A DNA stretch of 64,000 nucleotides from Parabacteroides acidifaciens (GTDB lineage Bacteria; Bacteroidota; Bacteroidia; Bacteroidales; Tannerellaceae), in the NCBI RefSeq assembly GCF_003363715.1, contig NZ_QREV01000026.1, positions 1-64,000 of the forward strand. Reading direction: 5' to 3'. The notes beneath the pieces are model-generated. The model was not told the origin of the DNA. It made no database searches and saw only the letters and a list, made by a program, of their open reading frames with translations. Made by a program: the position numbers and the translations under genes. Positions 32,441 through 40,280 of this stretch are shown here, piece after piece; within the stretch, counting starts at the first letter, position 1, and each line of letters begins with the position of its first letter.

Positions 32441-33538
32441 TTATAAAATACTTTTCTTTTGGACTGCAATTATATGTTTTTTTATTGTCTCATCAAAGCT
32501 CTGTCCATTATGAAACTTGATGGTGATTGGTAAATAATATAACGATTTCTTCCAGCTTTCCGGGACAAGCGGATTGTCTTTCAGGCGAGCTGCGTCTTTT
32601 TCTGTAGTCAGAATCAGTTTCCCCGGAGAAGTCATCATTTCGTATGTCTCGTCTAATTTCTTGAAATCCGATTTTATGAACGTATGATGATCTGGAAAAA
32701 TTACCGGCAAAACTTTTTTTGAATATTTTTTTGCTTCGCGAATAAAAGGTGAAGGAGAGGCTATTCCTGATATTAACAGAATATCTTCTTCTTTGCCAAT
32801 ATCTTTCCTACGTAGAGACTGAGCCATTGAAGGAAATACCGGCTTGATTTCATCGTAAACAATGCTGGTGAAAAAGAGTAATTGATGAGCCCTCAATTTC
32901 ATATTTTCTTCGATAATGCGAAAATCGATAGGCTTCATATCTTCCTCACATTTAGTGACAACTACAATATCGGCCCGATTTATTCCGTTTATCGGTTCAC
33001 GCAGCCTTCCCGTTGGCATCAGCTTGTCATTGTAAAACAAGCGATGATAATCACTCAATACAATTGAAAGGGACGGACAGACATAGCGGTGCTGATAAGC
33101 GTCATCCAGCAAGATTACTTCCGGCCTTTCCTGCTCGGGCAAGGATAAAAGAATTTGAATACCCCGTCTTCGATTGGCGTCGACAGCAATAAGTACATCA
33201 GGAAATTTATTTTTCATTTGAAAGGGTTCGTCTCCGATTTCCTGGCTGGAACTTTGCGGGTTGGCAAGAATAAAACCGGAGGTTTTCCTTTTATATCCTC
33301 GGCTCAATACGGCAATACGGTATTGCTTTTTTAGCAAATCGATAATATATTCGGTATGAGGAGTTTTTCCTGTACCTCCTACAGATAAGTTTCCTATGCT
33401 AATTACGGGAACAGGATATTGCTCGGAATGTAGAATATCCCAATCAAAAAGTCTGTTTCGTAACCGTATTCCAATTCCGTATAAAAAGGAAATTGGATTT
33501 AGGTAGTAATTAAGCTTAATTTCGTTGTTTGTCAGCAT
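32441..33538 (-). CDS. lpxK: Tetraacyldisaccharide 4'-kinase LpxK
   Basis: The ATG at 33538 gives 365 aa (MLTNNEIKLNYYLNPISFLY); a TTG 21 bp upstream is an unlikely start. The N-terminal hydrophobic segment associates with the inner membrane. The Walker A is SVGGTGKTPHTEYI (about residues 53-66), followed by LSRGYKRKT and LLDDAYQHR. It phosphorylates the 4' position of the lipid A precursor. Operon with thiL. A promoter was not identified with confidence. Confidence 0.95.
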   Translation of the reverse strand: MLTNNEIKLNYYLNPISFLYGIGIRLRNRLFDWDILHSEQYPVPVISIGNLSVGGTGKTPHTEYIIDLLKKQYRIAVLSRGYKRKTSGFILANPQSSSQEIGDEPFQMKNKFPDVLIAVDANRRRGIQILLSLPEQERPEVILLDDAYQHRYVCPSLSIVLSDYHRLFYNDKLMPTGRLREPINGINRADIVVVTKCEEDMKPIDFRIIEENMKLRAHQLLFFTSIVYDEIKPVFPSMAQSLRRKDIGKEEDILLISGIASPSPFIREAKKYSKKVLPVIFPDHHTFIKSDFKKLDETYEMMTSPGKLILTTEKDAARLKDNPLVPESWKKSLYYLPITIKFHNGQSFDETIKKHIIAVQKKSIL

Positions 33539-34329
33539 GTGATTCCTATCTGCATACAAATATAGTTAACTTATTGAAAGTAATCGGCTTTTTATTCGTT
33601 TATTTGAAAAATAAGGATGACTATACTGCTCTGATTATTCATTTTCAAGGATATCAAATTTAGAAATCATATCTTTGCAAGGAAGATCCTTGGGTAGGTC
33701 CTGTCGATCCGAAAGACCTCTCCTAACTTTCAATTTTCAACTCTTAACTTTCAACTATCGGGGGGGCTTATTGTATAAAACGTATTTTTCAGGTTCGAAA
33801 AACATCCGAAACAAAACAAATGTTAATCCGCTTTTTTGACCTCAAAAAGGGATTTTTTCGCCTTTTTTGAGCGTTCCCAGCCATTACGACCGTCCTCTTT
33901 GCCATTACGACCGTGCTAATATGTAGTGCACTCGGCACCTCGCGAAGATTAGCACGGTCGTAATGGCGATTTGGACGGTCGTAATTGAAAAGAGGACCGT
34001 CTTTAGGGCAAAAAACACCCTGAATTTCCTTGGGATATTTGAAACGCCGTCCGTTTTATTTTCAAATATTCGATTCTCCGGGAGTTAAGCTTTATCACTT
34101 TGTCGGCGTTTCTGCCTTCCAACAATCAAAAAGAATGCTTTTCAGAACGGACTGCGCACCTCTTTTTTCCTATTGTCAGAAAGGGGAGCTTAAACCGTGA
34201 AAAGAGTCAATCCAAAATCGATCAAGATTTCAGATGAAATAGAAAAACGGCCGAAACAGGGGGTTATTGTAATATTTATATTTTATTCGGGAACTAATAA
34301 TTACAGTTCACAAAAAACGGCGCATAAAC
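33539..34329. other. Gene-free region between lpxK and the sensor kinase
   Basis: About 790 bp without a credible coding frame. It holds a TTTCAATTTTCAACT-type low-complexity stretch (33728-33762), also seen in other intergenic regions here. It also holds the ATTACGACCGT repeat cluster (33880-33986) and an A/T-rich approach to the kinase promoter. A 45-codon GTG frame near 34197 has no support. Confidence 0.5.
33880..33986. repeat. Cluster of four ATTACGACCGT units forming a large inverted repeat
   Basis: GCCATTACGACCGT occurs at 33880 and 33901 in direct orientation and at about 33954 and 33974 inverted. The inner pair GCCATTACGACCGTGCTAAT (33901-33920) and its exact complement (33948-33967) gives a 20-bp stem with a 27-nt loop; the outer units extend it imperfectly. 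The DNA could extrude a cruciform or the RNA fold into one long hairpin. No gene is nearby to explain it. Confidence 0.85.
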
Positions 34330-34361
34330 TTTGATTTTCAAACAATAATCACCTACCTTTG
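34330..34361 (+). promoter_or_regulatory. Promoter of the sensor histidine kinase
   Basis: -33 TTTG (34330-34333), 20 bp, -7 TACCTTTG (34354-34361); both boxes are perfect. Transcription starts near 34368, about 55 bp before the ATG. Confidence 0.75.
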
Positions 34362-34423
34362 CCGAAAAATAAAAAAACAACATTAAATCTTAAATGATCT
34401 ATTAGGGTAGAATTTTAAAATTT

Positions 34424-36736
34424 ATGCAAAAAAATCAGACACTACATATTTATTTTCTGATTTGTATTCTATCAATCCTGACAGGTACATCCTGCAACGA
34501 TTCCTATGAAAAGAGGAGGATATTAGTTATTCACTCATATGAAGCGGAATATGCCGGCTATAAACATAACGGAGAAAAGATACAACAACAGTTCCACCGG
34601 CAAAAAATCCACGCCGATATCCGGACTTTCTATCTGGACTGCGACAGTTATCGGGAAAAAGACGAACTCAACCGGATGTATAACTTTCTGGACACCACTG
34701 CCAACTGGAAACCGGAGATTATCCTGGTGTATGACGACCAGGCCACTTATTCCCTGATGGCTTGCGAGCATCCTCTGGTAAAGCAGACACCGGTCGTATT
34801 CGCGGGAGTCAACTATCCGAACTGGAAACTGCTCAAACAATATCCTAACGTTACCGGATTCTGGGACAAGCCGGAATTCATGAAAACCGTCGAACAGATA
34901 GAAAAGTTGTTCGGCCCCATGAGAATCCATTTTTGGCTGGACAACACCTATTTGGGTCGGCAAACCATGGAGCTATTTATCAGTGAGATAGACCCCTTAC
35001 GCATGAAAGAATATGCCCCTTCTCTCAACGTCATAAATGAAAACGGTTTTTTTCACGTGCTAAGAGATACCATCCAACATAATAACCAACTATTCACAAA
35101 CAACAACATACTGCCGGCAAAGCCAGCACATACAATTTTCAATTTTATCAATTCAAGGGAAACCAGTTCCAATAATTTATTGTGGGTCTTATCCGGCTTG
35201 CACCGGCACTCGGTCTTCGTACAGAGCAAACGTGATTTCACATCCAAACGCCTCGGCCTGTTTGCCAGTAGCCCCACCTTTACCGTTATAAACGAAGGAT
35301 TCGGAGTCGGAGAAGGATTGACAGGCGGATACCTGACCTCTACGGAAGATGAAATAAAGATATCTGTAGACAGGGCTATCGAGCTGTTAAGAGGCAAAGC
35401 CATATCCGAAACTCCCATCACCCAATCTCCCAAACAATTCGTACTGGACTGGATAGAAATGCAACGGTGGCATATCAGCAGAAAAAACATTCCAGCTTCC
35501 TACCAGATTATCAATATGCCGCTGACAGAGCGATATAAAACACTGTTCATAACGCTCGGCATCCTTTTGTTACTCATTGTCACGACGGTAATCCTGTCCC
35601 TTTTACGTCTCTACCGGAAAGAAAACAGGACCAAGAAAGAAACACAGAAAAGCCTGAGGAAAAGCGAACGGTTCCTGTCTCTCGCCTTGAGCGGAGGAAA
35701 AGTTTTTGCCTATCAGCTCAAGGACTACACTTTCTATTTTGACAACGAGTTTTATACGAATGCCGGACTTGAACAAAAACCGATTCTGATAAACGAATAC
35801 CTGGACCATTTGCATCCCGGTGATATCCAAGTCTTTAAAAAGGATATACAGAGAGCTTATTCCGGAGAAATCATGGAAAACATATCCCAGATACGTTGTA
35901 ATTTCGATGGGAAGGGATACCAATGGTGGGAGTTCCGCTATACATATAATAAAGAAGACGATGCCTTCAACGGCCTCTGCCTGAATATCCAACAAAAAAA
36001 GAAGGCAGAACAGGAGCTTATAGAAGCCCGGCAAAAAGCGGAAGAATCCGATAAGATGAAGTCTACATTCCTGGCCAATATGAGTCACGAGATACGAACT
36101 CCTCTAAATGCCATCGTTGGCTTTTCCAATATCATCGCCAGCAATGAAGTTGAATTGGAGATAGAAGAAAAGGTTGAATTTGTCAGGCTGATTAACAACA
36201 ATTGCGATTTACTTTTGAAACTGATCAATGATATCCTTGATTTATCACGCATCGAATCCGGCCGTATGGAATTCACCTTCACCCGGCAAAATCTGACAAC
36301 CTTGATAAACGACATTTATCAGACGCACCAGTTATTGCTTCCTGCCGAGGTCAAATTGATACAGGAAACACCCGAAACCCCTATATTCATAGAGACAGAC
36401 CGGCATCGCCTGACACAAGTCATCACAAACCTCATTAACAATGCGGTCAAGTTTACCCAAAAGGGATATATTAAACTGGGCTATAAATACAGTGAAGCAG
36501 ATTCGTCCGTATATATTACGATAGAAGACACAGGCATCGGTATCCCTAAAGAAAAGCAGAAAGCTATATTCGAGCGTTTCAACAAACTGGACGAGTTCGC
36601 CCAGGGGACAGGGTTGGGATTATCGATTTGCCAAGTGATTGTCAAACGCTTAAAAGGCCATATCACGTTGCAATCGGAAGAAAGAAAAGGCAGCCGGTTT
36701 ACCGTCTGCCTCCCCTTGATAGATCATCAACAATAA
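34424..36736 (+). CDS. Sensor histidine kinase with extracytoplasmic ABC-substrate-binding-like sensor domain
   Basis: The product is 770 aa. An N-terminal membrane or lipoprotein-like signal (ILTGTSC) leads into a periplasmic domain (about residues 30-345) resembling the ABC-substrate-binding (PF04392-like) fold: RRILVIHSYEAEYAGYKHNG, then TPVVFAGVNYPNWKLLK. A TM helix lies at about 374-396 and a PAS-like region at about 415-530. HisKA has MSHEIRTPLNAIVGFSNII (His near 555); the ATPase domain has NLINNAVKF, DTGIGIP and GTGLGLSIC. There is no receiver or DNA-binding domain, so it is not a hybrid two-component protein and its response regulator must be elsewhere. The ligand is unknown. Confidence 0.9.
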   Translation: MQKNQTLHIYFLICILSILTGTSCNDSYEKRRILVIHSYEAEYAGYKHNGEKIQQQFHRQKIHADIRTFYLDCDSYREKDELNRMYNFLDTTANWKPEIILVYDDQATYSLMACEHPLVKQTPVVFAGVNYPNWKLLKQYPNVTGFWDKPEFMKTVEQIEKLFGPMRIHFWLDNTYLGRQTMELFISEIDPLRMKEYAPSLNVINENGFFHVLRDTIQHNNQLFTNNNILPAKPAHTIFNFINSRETSSNNLLWVLSGLHRHSVFVQSKRDFTSKRLGLFASSPTFTVINEGFGVGEGLTGGYLTSTEDEIKISVDRAIELLRGKAISETPITQSPKQFVLDWIEMQRWHISRKNIPASYQIINMPLTERYKTLFITLGILLLLIVTTVILSLLRLYRKENRTKKETQKSLRKSERFLSLALSGGKVFAYQLKDYTFYFDNEFYTNAGLEQKPILINEYLDHLHPGDIQVFKKDIQRAYSGEIMENISQIRCNFDGKGYQWWEFRYTYNKEDDAFNGLCLNIQQKKKAEQELIEARQKAEESDKMKSTFLANMSHEIRTPLNAIVGFSNIIASNEVELEIEEKVEFVRLINNNCDLLLKLINDILDLSRIESGRMEFTFTRQNLTTLINDIYQTHQLLLPAEVKLIQETPETPIFIETDRHRLTQVITNLINNAVKFTQKGYIKLGYKYSEADSSVYITIEDTGIGIPKEKQKAIFERFNKLDEFAQGTGLGLSICQVIVKRLKGHITLQSEERKGSRFTVCLPLIDHQQ

Positions 36737-36739
36737 GTT

Positions 36740-37522
36740 TTATTGTATAGAAAAGGTATCTGCATCTTTCCATGCCGGAAACTTGGCACGCAGATCATCC
36801 AGTTCGGTACGGGTTAACGTACAGGTCCGGGTTACCTCTTCACGTTTGCCGGCATCGGCCATCTTCTTCCCTTTCGGGGAAAATACCATCGAGTCGCCGC
36901 GATAGACAAAACCTTTCCCGTCAATGCCTACCCGGTTTACGCCACAGACATATGCCATATTCTCCATTGCACGTGCCTGAAGAAGCGTTTTCCAAACCTT
37001 TTTGCGGGCTTCCGGCCAGTTGGCGACATAAATCAACAGGTCATATTCGTTGTTCACATTCCTGCTCCACACCGGGAAACGCAGGTCATAGCAAACTTGC
37101 AAACAGATATTCCAGTCCTTATACCGTACGATCGTCCGTGTATCTCCGGCCGTGAAATGCCGGTCTTCACCGGCCATCCGGAACAAATGACGTTTATCAT
37201 ACAAATACGTTTCTCCTTCAGGAGTGATGAAAAAAGCACGGTTAAAATATTTACCATCCTCTTTTGCAATAAAACTACCGGCCACAGCCAGTTTATACTT
37301 CTTCGCCCATCCTTTAATAGTGGGGATAGTCGGGCCGTCCATCGTGTCGGCCAGTTTTTCAACTTCCATAGAGAAACCGGTTGTGAATGTCTCCGGCAAA
37401 ATAGCGATGTCGGTCTTTCCACTGACACGCCGGAGCAATTCTCCATAATAACCCAGGTTTTCATCTCTGTCCTCCCAGATAATATGGGACTGGACCATAC
37501 TGATTCGCAAATTGTCTGCCAT
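36740..37522 (-). CDS. Carbon-nitrogen hydrolase, omega-amidase-like (YafV type)
   Basis: The ATG at 37522 gives 260 aa (MADNLRISMVQSHIIWED). The nitrilase-superfamily triad is visible: Glu in LPETFTTGFS (about residue 40), Lys in YDKRHLF (about 107), and Cys in CLQVCYDLRFPVWSR (about 143). Family knowledge: YafV/Nit2-like enzymes hydrolyse alpha-ketoglutaramate and repair deaminated glutathione. The gene starts inside the 3' end of the acyltransferase gene region with 4 bp spacing, so the two form an operon. It converges with the kinase gene with only 3 bp between stops and no visible terminator. Confidence 0.88.
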   Translation of the reverse strand: MADNLRISMVQSHIIWEDRDENLGYYGELLRRVSGKTDIAILPETFTTGFSMEVEKLADTMDGPTIPTIKGWAKKYKLAVAGSFIAKEDGKYFNRAFFITPEGETYLYDKRHLFRMAGEDRHFTAGDTRTIVRYKDWNICLQVCYDLRFPVWSRNVNNEYDLLIYVANWPEARKKVWKTLLQARAMENMAYVCGVNRVGIDGKGFVYRGDSMVFSPKGKKMADAGKREEVTRTCTLTRTELDDLRAKFPAWKDADTFSIQ

Positions 37523-37526
37523 AATA

Positions 37527-38072
37527 TTAAATTTGAACAAAGTTTTCAGGATGACAAGCTGTCACCCCTCTGTAGTTCTTACGGATTTCATAGAGATCTT
37601 TCTCCACGTCACCCGTCGGATAGAATATCCCTTTAAAACCGGCCTCTTTCTTTTTATAATCCAAATAGGCCACCAGGATAGGAACATTGGCTTTCTGCGC
37701 GATAAAATAGAACCCCTTTTTCCACTCTTCCGCCCGCTTACGGGTTCCTTCCGGAGTAATGGCCAGCTGAAACTCTTCCCTGCTGTTGAAAAGTTCAACC
37801 ATCTGGTCCGTCACCGACGTCCGTTTATGACGGTCGACAGGCACACCTCCCAGCCAGTTAAACAACAAATTGAACGGGAAAAAGAACCATTCTTTTTTAA
37901 TCAGAAAACGAGCATTACGCCCGATCGAGGTGTAAAACAGTTTTCCGACTAAAAAATCCCAGTTACTGGTATGCGGCGCTACACATATCACGCATTTAGG
38001 CACATCTTCGACCACAGGTCCGAGTTTCCAACCCGCCAGGCGAAGAAGCGCCTTACTAATCGCTTTCTTCAT
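37527..38072 (-). CDS. Lysophospholipid acyltransferase-like protein (PlsC superfamily)
   Basis: The product is 181 aa, short for PlsC proteins (usually 200-250). The HX4D catalytic motif is HTSNWD (about residues 34-39), with the later family blocks FPFNLLFNWLGGVPVDRH and ITPEGTRKR (about 104-112). It should transfer an acyl chain to a phospholipid or related acceptor at the inner membrane. It is upstream of the omega-amidase-like gene (4-bp gap) and 29 bp downstream of the small conserved gene at 38102. Confidence 0.82.
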   Translation of the reverse strand: MKKAISKALLRLAGWKLGPVVEDVPKCVICVAPHTSNWDFLVGKLFYTSIGRNARFLIKKEWFFFPFNLLFNWLGGVPVDRHKRTSVTDQMVELFNSREEFQLAITPEGTRKRAEEWKKGFYFIAQKANVPILVAYLDYKKKEAGFKGIFYPTGDVEKDLYEIRKNYRGVTACHPENFVQI

Positions 38073-38101
38073 TATTTGCGTTAATTTGCTCTTATTTGCC
38101 C

Positions 38102-38386
38102 TTATTTGCTCAGCTCACCTATTTCTGTAGCGATAGCGTTTACTTCTGCTTGCAGATCAGCGAGCAATTTATTATAATACTCTTTCACACGCGCTTTGTT
38201 ATCCTTTCCATCCGGACGGTTGGCACGACGAATATATTCATCCTGCATATCGAGTATTCTCGACATCACTGCGTCTGCCTTATCCGAATCCACGCCTGGG
38301 ATATACAATTTACAAACCAATGCTTCTGAAAACAAATCGCCAGCCACATAGCTGATGTCTTTCTTTAAAATTCTTCTTTTAGCCAT
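38102..38386 (-). CDS. Small conserved hypothetical protein
   Basis: The product is 94 aa: MAKRRILKKDISYVAGDLFS at the N-terminus, then a charged helical body (VMSRILDMQDEYIRRANRPD, KEYYNKLLADLQAEVNAIAT). No signal peptide or known motif. It is a basic to amphipathic cytosolic protein, conserved in kind in Bacteroidales as far as I recall, with no function. It leads the unit that includes the acyltransferase and the omega-amidase-like gene, and is divergent from the glycogen synthase gene. Confidence 0.7.
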   Translation of the reverse strand: MAKRRILKKDISYVAGDLFSEALVCKLYIPGVDSDKADAVMSRILDMQDEYIRRANRPDGKDNKARVKEYYNKLLADLQAEVNAIATEIGELSK

Positions 38387-38446
38387 AGTCGTTTATATTA
38401 AAATACCCACAAATCTACATATTTCATTTATTAAACAAGCTCTATA

Positions 38447-38477
38447 GTTGAAAAAAAGACAAAAATTCGTATCTTTG
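38447..38477 (+). promoter_or_regulatory. Promoter of glycogen synthase
   Basis: GTTG (38447-38450), 19 bp, TATCTTTG (38470-38477). Start expected near 38484, 30 bp before the ATG. Confidence 0.7.
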
Positions 38478-38513
38478 CCCCCGCAAAATATCTGATTATA
38501 AACAAAATCGTTT

Positions 38514-40172
38514 ATGGATAATATAACAACAACGCCAGAATATCTTTTTGAAAGCAGTTGGGAAGTGTGTAACAAAGTCGGAGGTATCTATACCGTCCTT
38601 TCAACAAAAGCGCATACGTTACAACAATCTTTTAAAGATAAATTAATCTTTATTGGACCAGATGTGTGGGCTAACACAAACGCCCCCGACTTTATCGAAG
38701 ATGATATTCTGTTCGCTGAGTGGAGAGCTTATGTAAAGACCACGGGCAACCTGAAAGTAAAAGTAGGCCGATGGAATGTTCCGGGAACACCACCCGTAAT
38801 ATTAGTTGATTTCAAACCATTCTTCAAGGAAAGGGATGCCATCTTCTATTCTATGTGGGAAAATTTCCGCGTAGACTCTATCCACGCATACGGCGATTAC
38901 GACGAGTCTTGTATCTTCGCCTACTCCGTAGGTAAAGTAATTGAAAGTTTCTACCATTTCTATAAGTTGGAAGACAAAAAGGTCGCAGCCCTGTTCAACG
39001 AATGGATGCTGGGAATGGGTGCTCTTTACATCCAGAAACAAATTCCGGCAATAGCGACGCTCTTTACGACACATGCCACTTCCATCGGACGTTCCATAGC
39101 GGGCAACAACAAAGCATTGTACGCCTATATGGACGGCTATAACGGCGACCAGATGGCGAAAGAGCTGAATATGGAAGCCAAGCATTCGCTGGAAAAACAG
39201 GCCGCCCATTATGTGGACTGCTTCACAACAGTGAGCGACATCACGGCCCGCGAGTGTAAACAATTGCTGGACAAAGCGCCGGACATCGTGACCCCGAACG
39301 GCTTCGAGCCGGATTTCGTACCGGAAAAAAAGGAATATGAAAAGAAACGTACCGAAGCGCGCCATGCCCTGCTGAATGTAGCGGAAAAGTTATTAGGATG
39401 CCCCATTTCACCGGATGCATTCCTTGTCTCTACAAGCGGCCGTTACGAATATCGCAATAAGGGCATTGATGTTTTTATCGAAGCGATGAACCGGGTACGC
39501 ACATCCGGCAAGTTGCAACGCGAAGTGGTAGCCTTCATCATGGTACCCGCCTGGGTGCGCGATGCCCGTGCAGACCTGAAAGAAGTGATCGACAAAAATA
39601 TCCGTACCACCTCCCCCATGCAGATGCCGTTCGTCACGCATTGGCTGAACCTGATGGAGCAGGACAAGGTACTGAACTATATCTCGCATTCCGGATTCAC
39701 CAATTCGGCAACCGACAAACTGAAAATCATTTTCGTACCCTGTTACCTGGACGGACGCGACGGCATCCTCAACAAACCGTACTACGACCTGTTGGTCGGT
39801 ATGGACGCAACGGTCTATCCTTCGTATTACGAACCGTGGGGATACACTCCGTTGGAAAGTATCGCTTTCGGAATCCCGACCATCACGACCGATCTGGCCG
39901 GATTCGGACTCTGGGCTAAGAGACACGTGACAGGCAACGACATCAGCGAAGGTGTTGCAGTCGTGAACCGTGACGACTTTAATTATTTCGAAGTAGCAGA
40001 TGCTATCACATCCTCCATCCTGACTCTCGTCAGCAAGAATAAAAAAGAAACGGTCGAGATACGGAAACGCAGTTTCGACCTGGCGGCAAAAGCGGAATGG
40101 AGCAAATTTATCGTCTATTATGAAGAGGCTTTCAGGATCGCTTTGGAGAATGCGGCCAAAAGAAATAATTAA
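38514..40172 (+). CDS. Glycogen synthase, GT3 type
   Basis: The product is 552 aa. It starts MDNITTTPEYLFESSWEVCN and then KVGGIYTVLSTKA, the signature of eukaryotic-type (GT3) glycogen synthases, which Bacteroidetes use instead of GT5 GlgA. The GT-B donor site is visible at YYEPWGYTPLESIAFGIPT (about residues 438-456). It extends alpha-1,4-glucan from a nucleotide sugar donor in the cytosol. It precedes an alpha-glucan phosphorylase (108-bp gap with its own -7 element), giving a synthesis and breakdown pair. I leave the symbol empty because glgA normally means GT5. Confidence 0.92.
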   Translation: MDNITTTPEYLFESSWEVCNKVGGIYTVLSTKAHTLQQSFKDKLIFIGPDVWANTNAPDFIEDDILFAEWRAYVKTTGNLKVKVGRWNVPGTPPVILVDFKPFFKERDAIFYSMWENFRVDSIHAYGDYDESCIFAYSVGKVIESFYHFYKLEDKKVAALFNEWMLGMGALYIQKQIPAIATLFTTHATSIGRSIAGNNKALYAYMDGYNGDQMAKELNMEAKHSLEKQAAHYVDCFTTVSDITARECKQLLDKAPDIVTPNGFEPDFVPEKKEYEKKRTEARHALLNVAEKLLGCPISPDAFLVSTSGRYEYRNKGIDVFIEAMNRVRTSGKLQREVVAFIMVPAWVRDARADLKEVIDKNIRTTSPMQMPFVTHWLNLMEQDKVLNYISHSGFTNSATDKLKIIFVPCYLDGRDGILNKPYYDLLVGMDATVYPSYYEPWGYTPLESIAFGIPTITTDLAGFGLWAKRHVTGNDISEGVAVVNRDDFNYFEVADAITSSILTLVSKNKKETVEIRKRSFDLAAKAEWSKFIVYYEEAFRIALENAAKRNN

Positions 40173-40201
40173 AATAGGCTCATAATTAAACAGATAATCC
40201 C

Positions 40202-40209
40202 TATCTTTG
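40202..40209 (+). promoter_or_regulatory. -7 element of alpha-glucan phosphorylase
   Basis: TATCTTTG, a perfect match, 72 bp upstream of the ATG at 40281; no TTTG at -33. It suggests the phosphorylase can be transcribed separately from glycogen synthase. Confidence 0.5.
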
Positions 40210-40280
40210 CAGCGTTTTAAACAAAGATCAGAGATTCTATAATATTAAATTGAAATTGAAACATTTTAAACTTCACAATA

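Noticed and set aside
33728-33762. TTTCAATTTTCAACT-like tracts (also 44838-44878 and 47040-47055) as regulatory repeats
   Set aside because: They look like the low-complexity A/T-rich spacers common between Bacteroidales genes, with no fixed position relative to promoters.
33880-33986. CRISPR array
   Set aside because: Repeat units alternate in orientation, spacing is irregular and there are no cas genes; it is an inverted-repeat cluster.
34197-34340. 45-codon frame from GTG before the sensor kinase
   Set aside because: No ribosome-binding site or recognisable sequence, and it runs through the kinase promoter.
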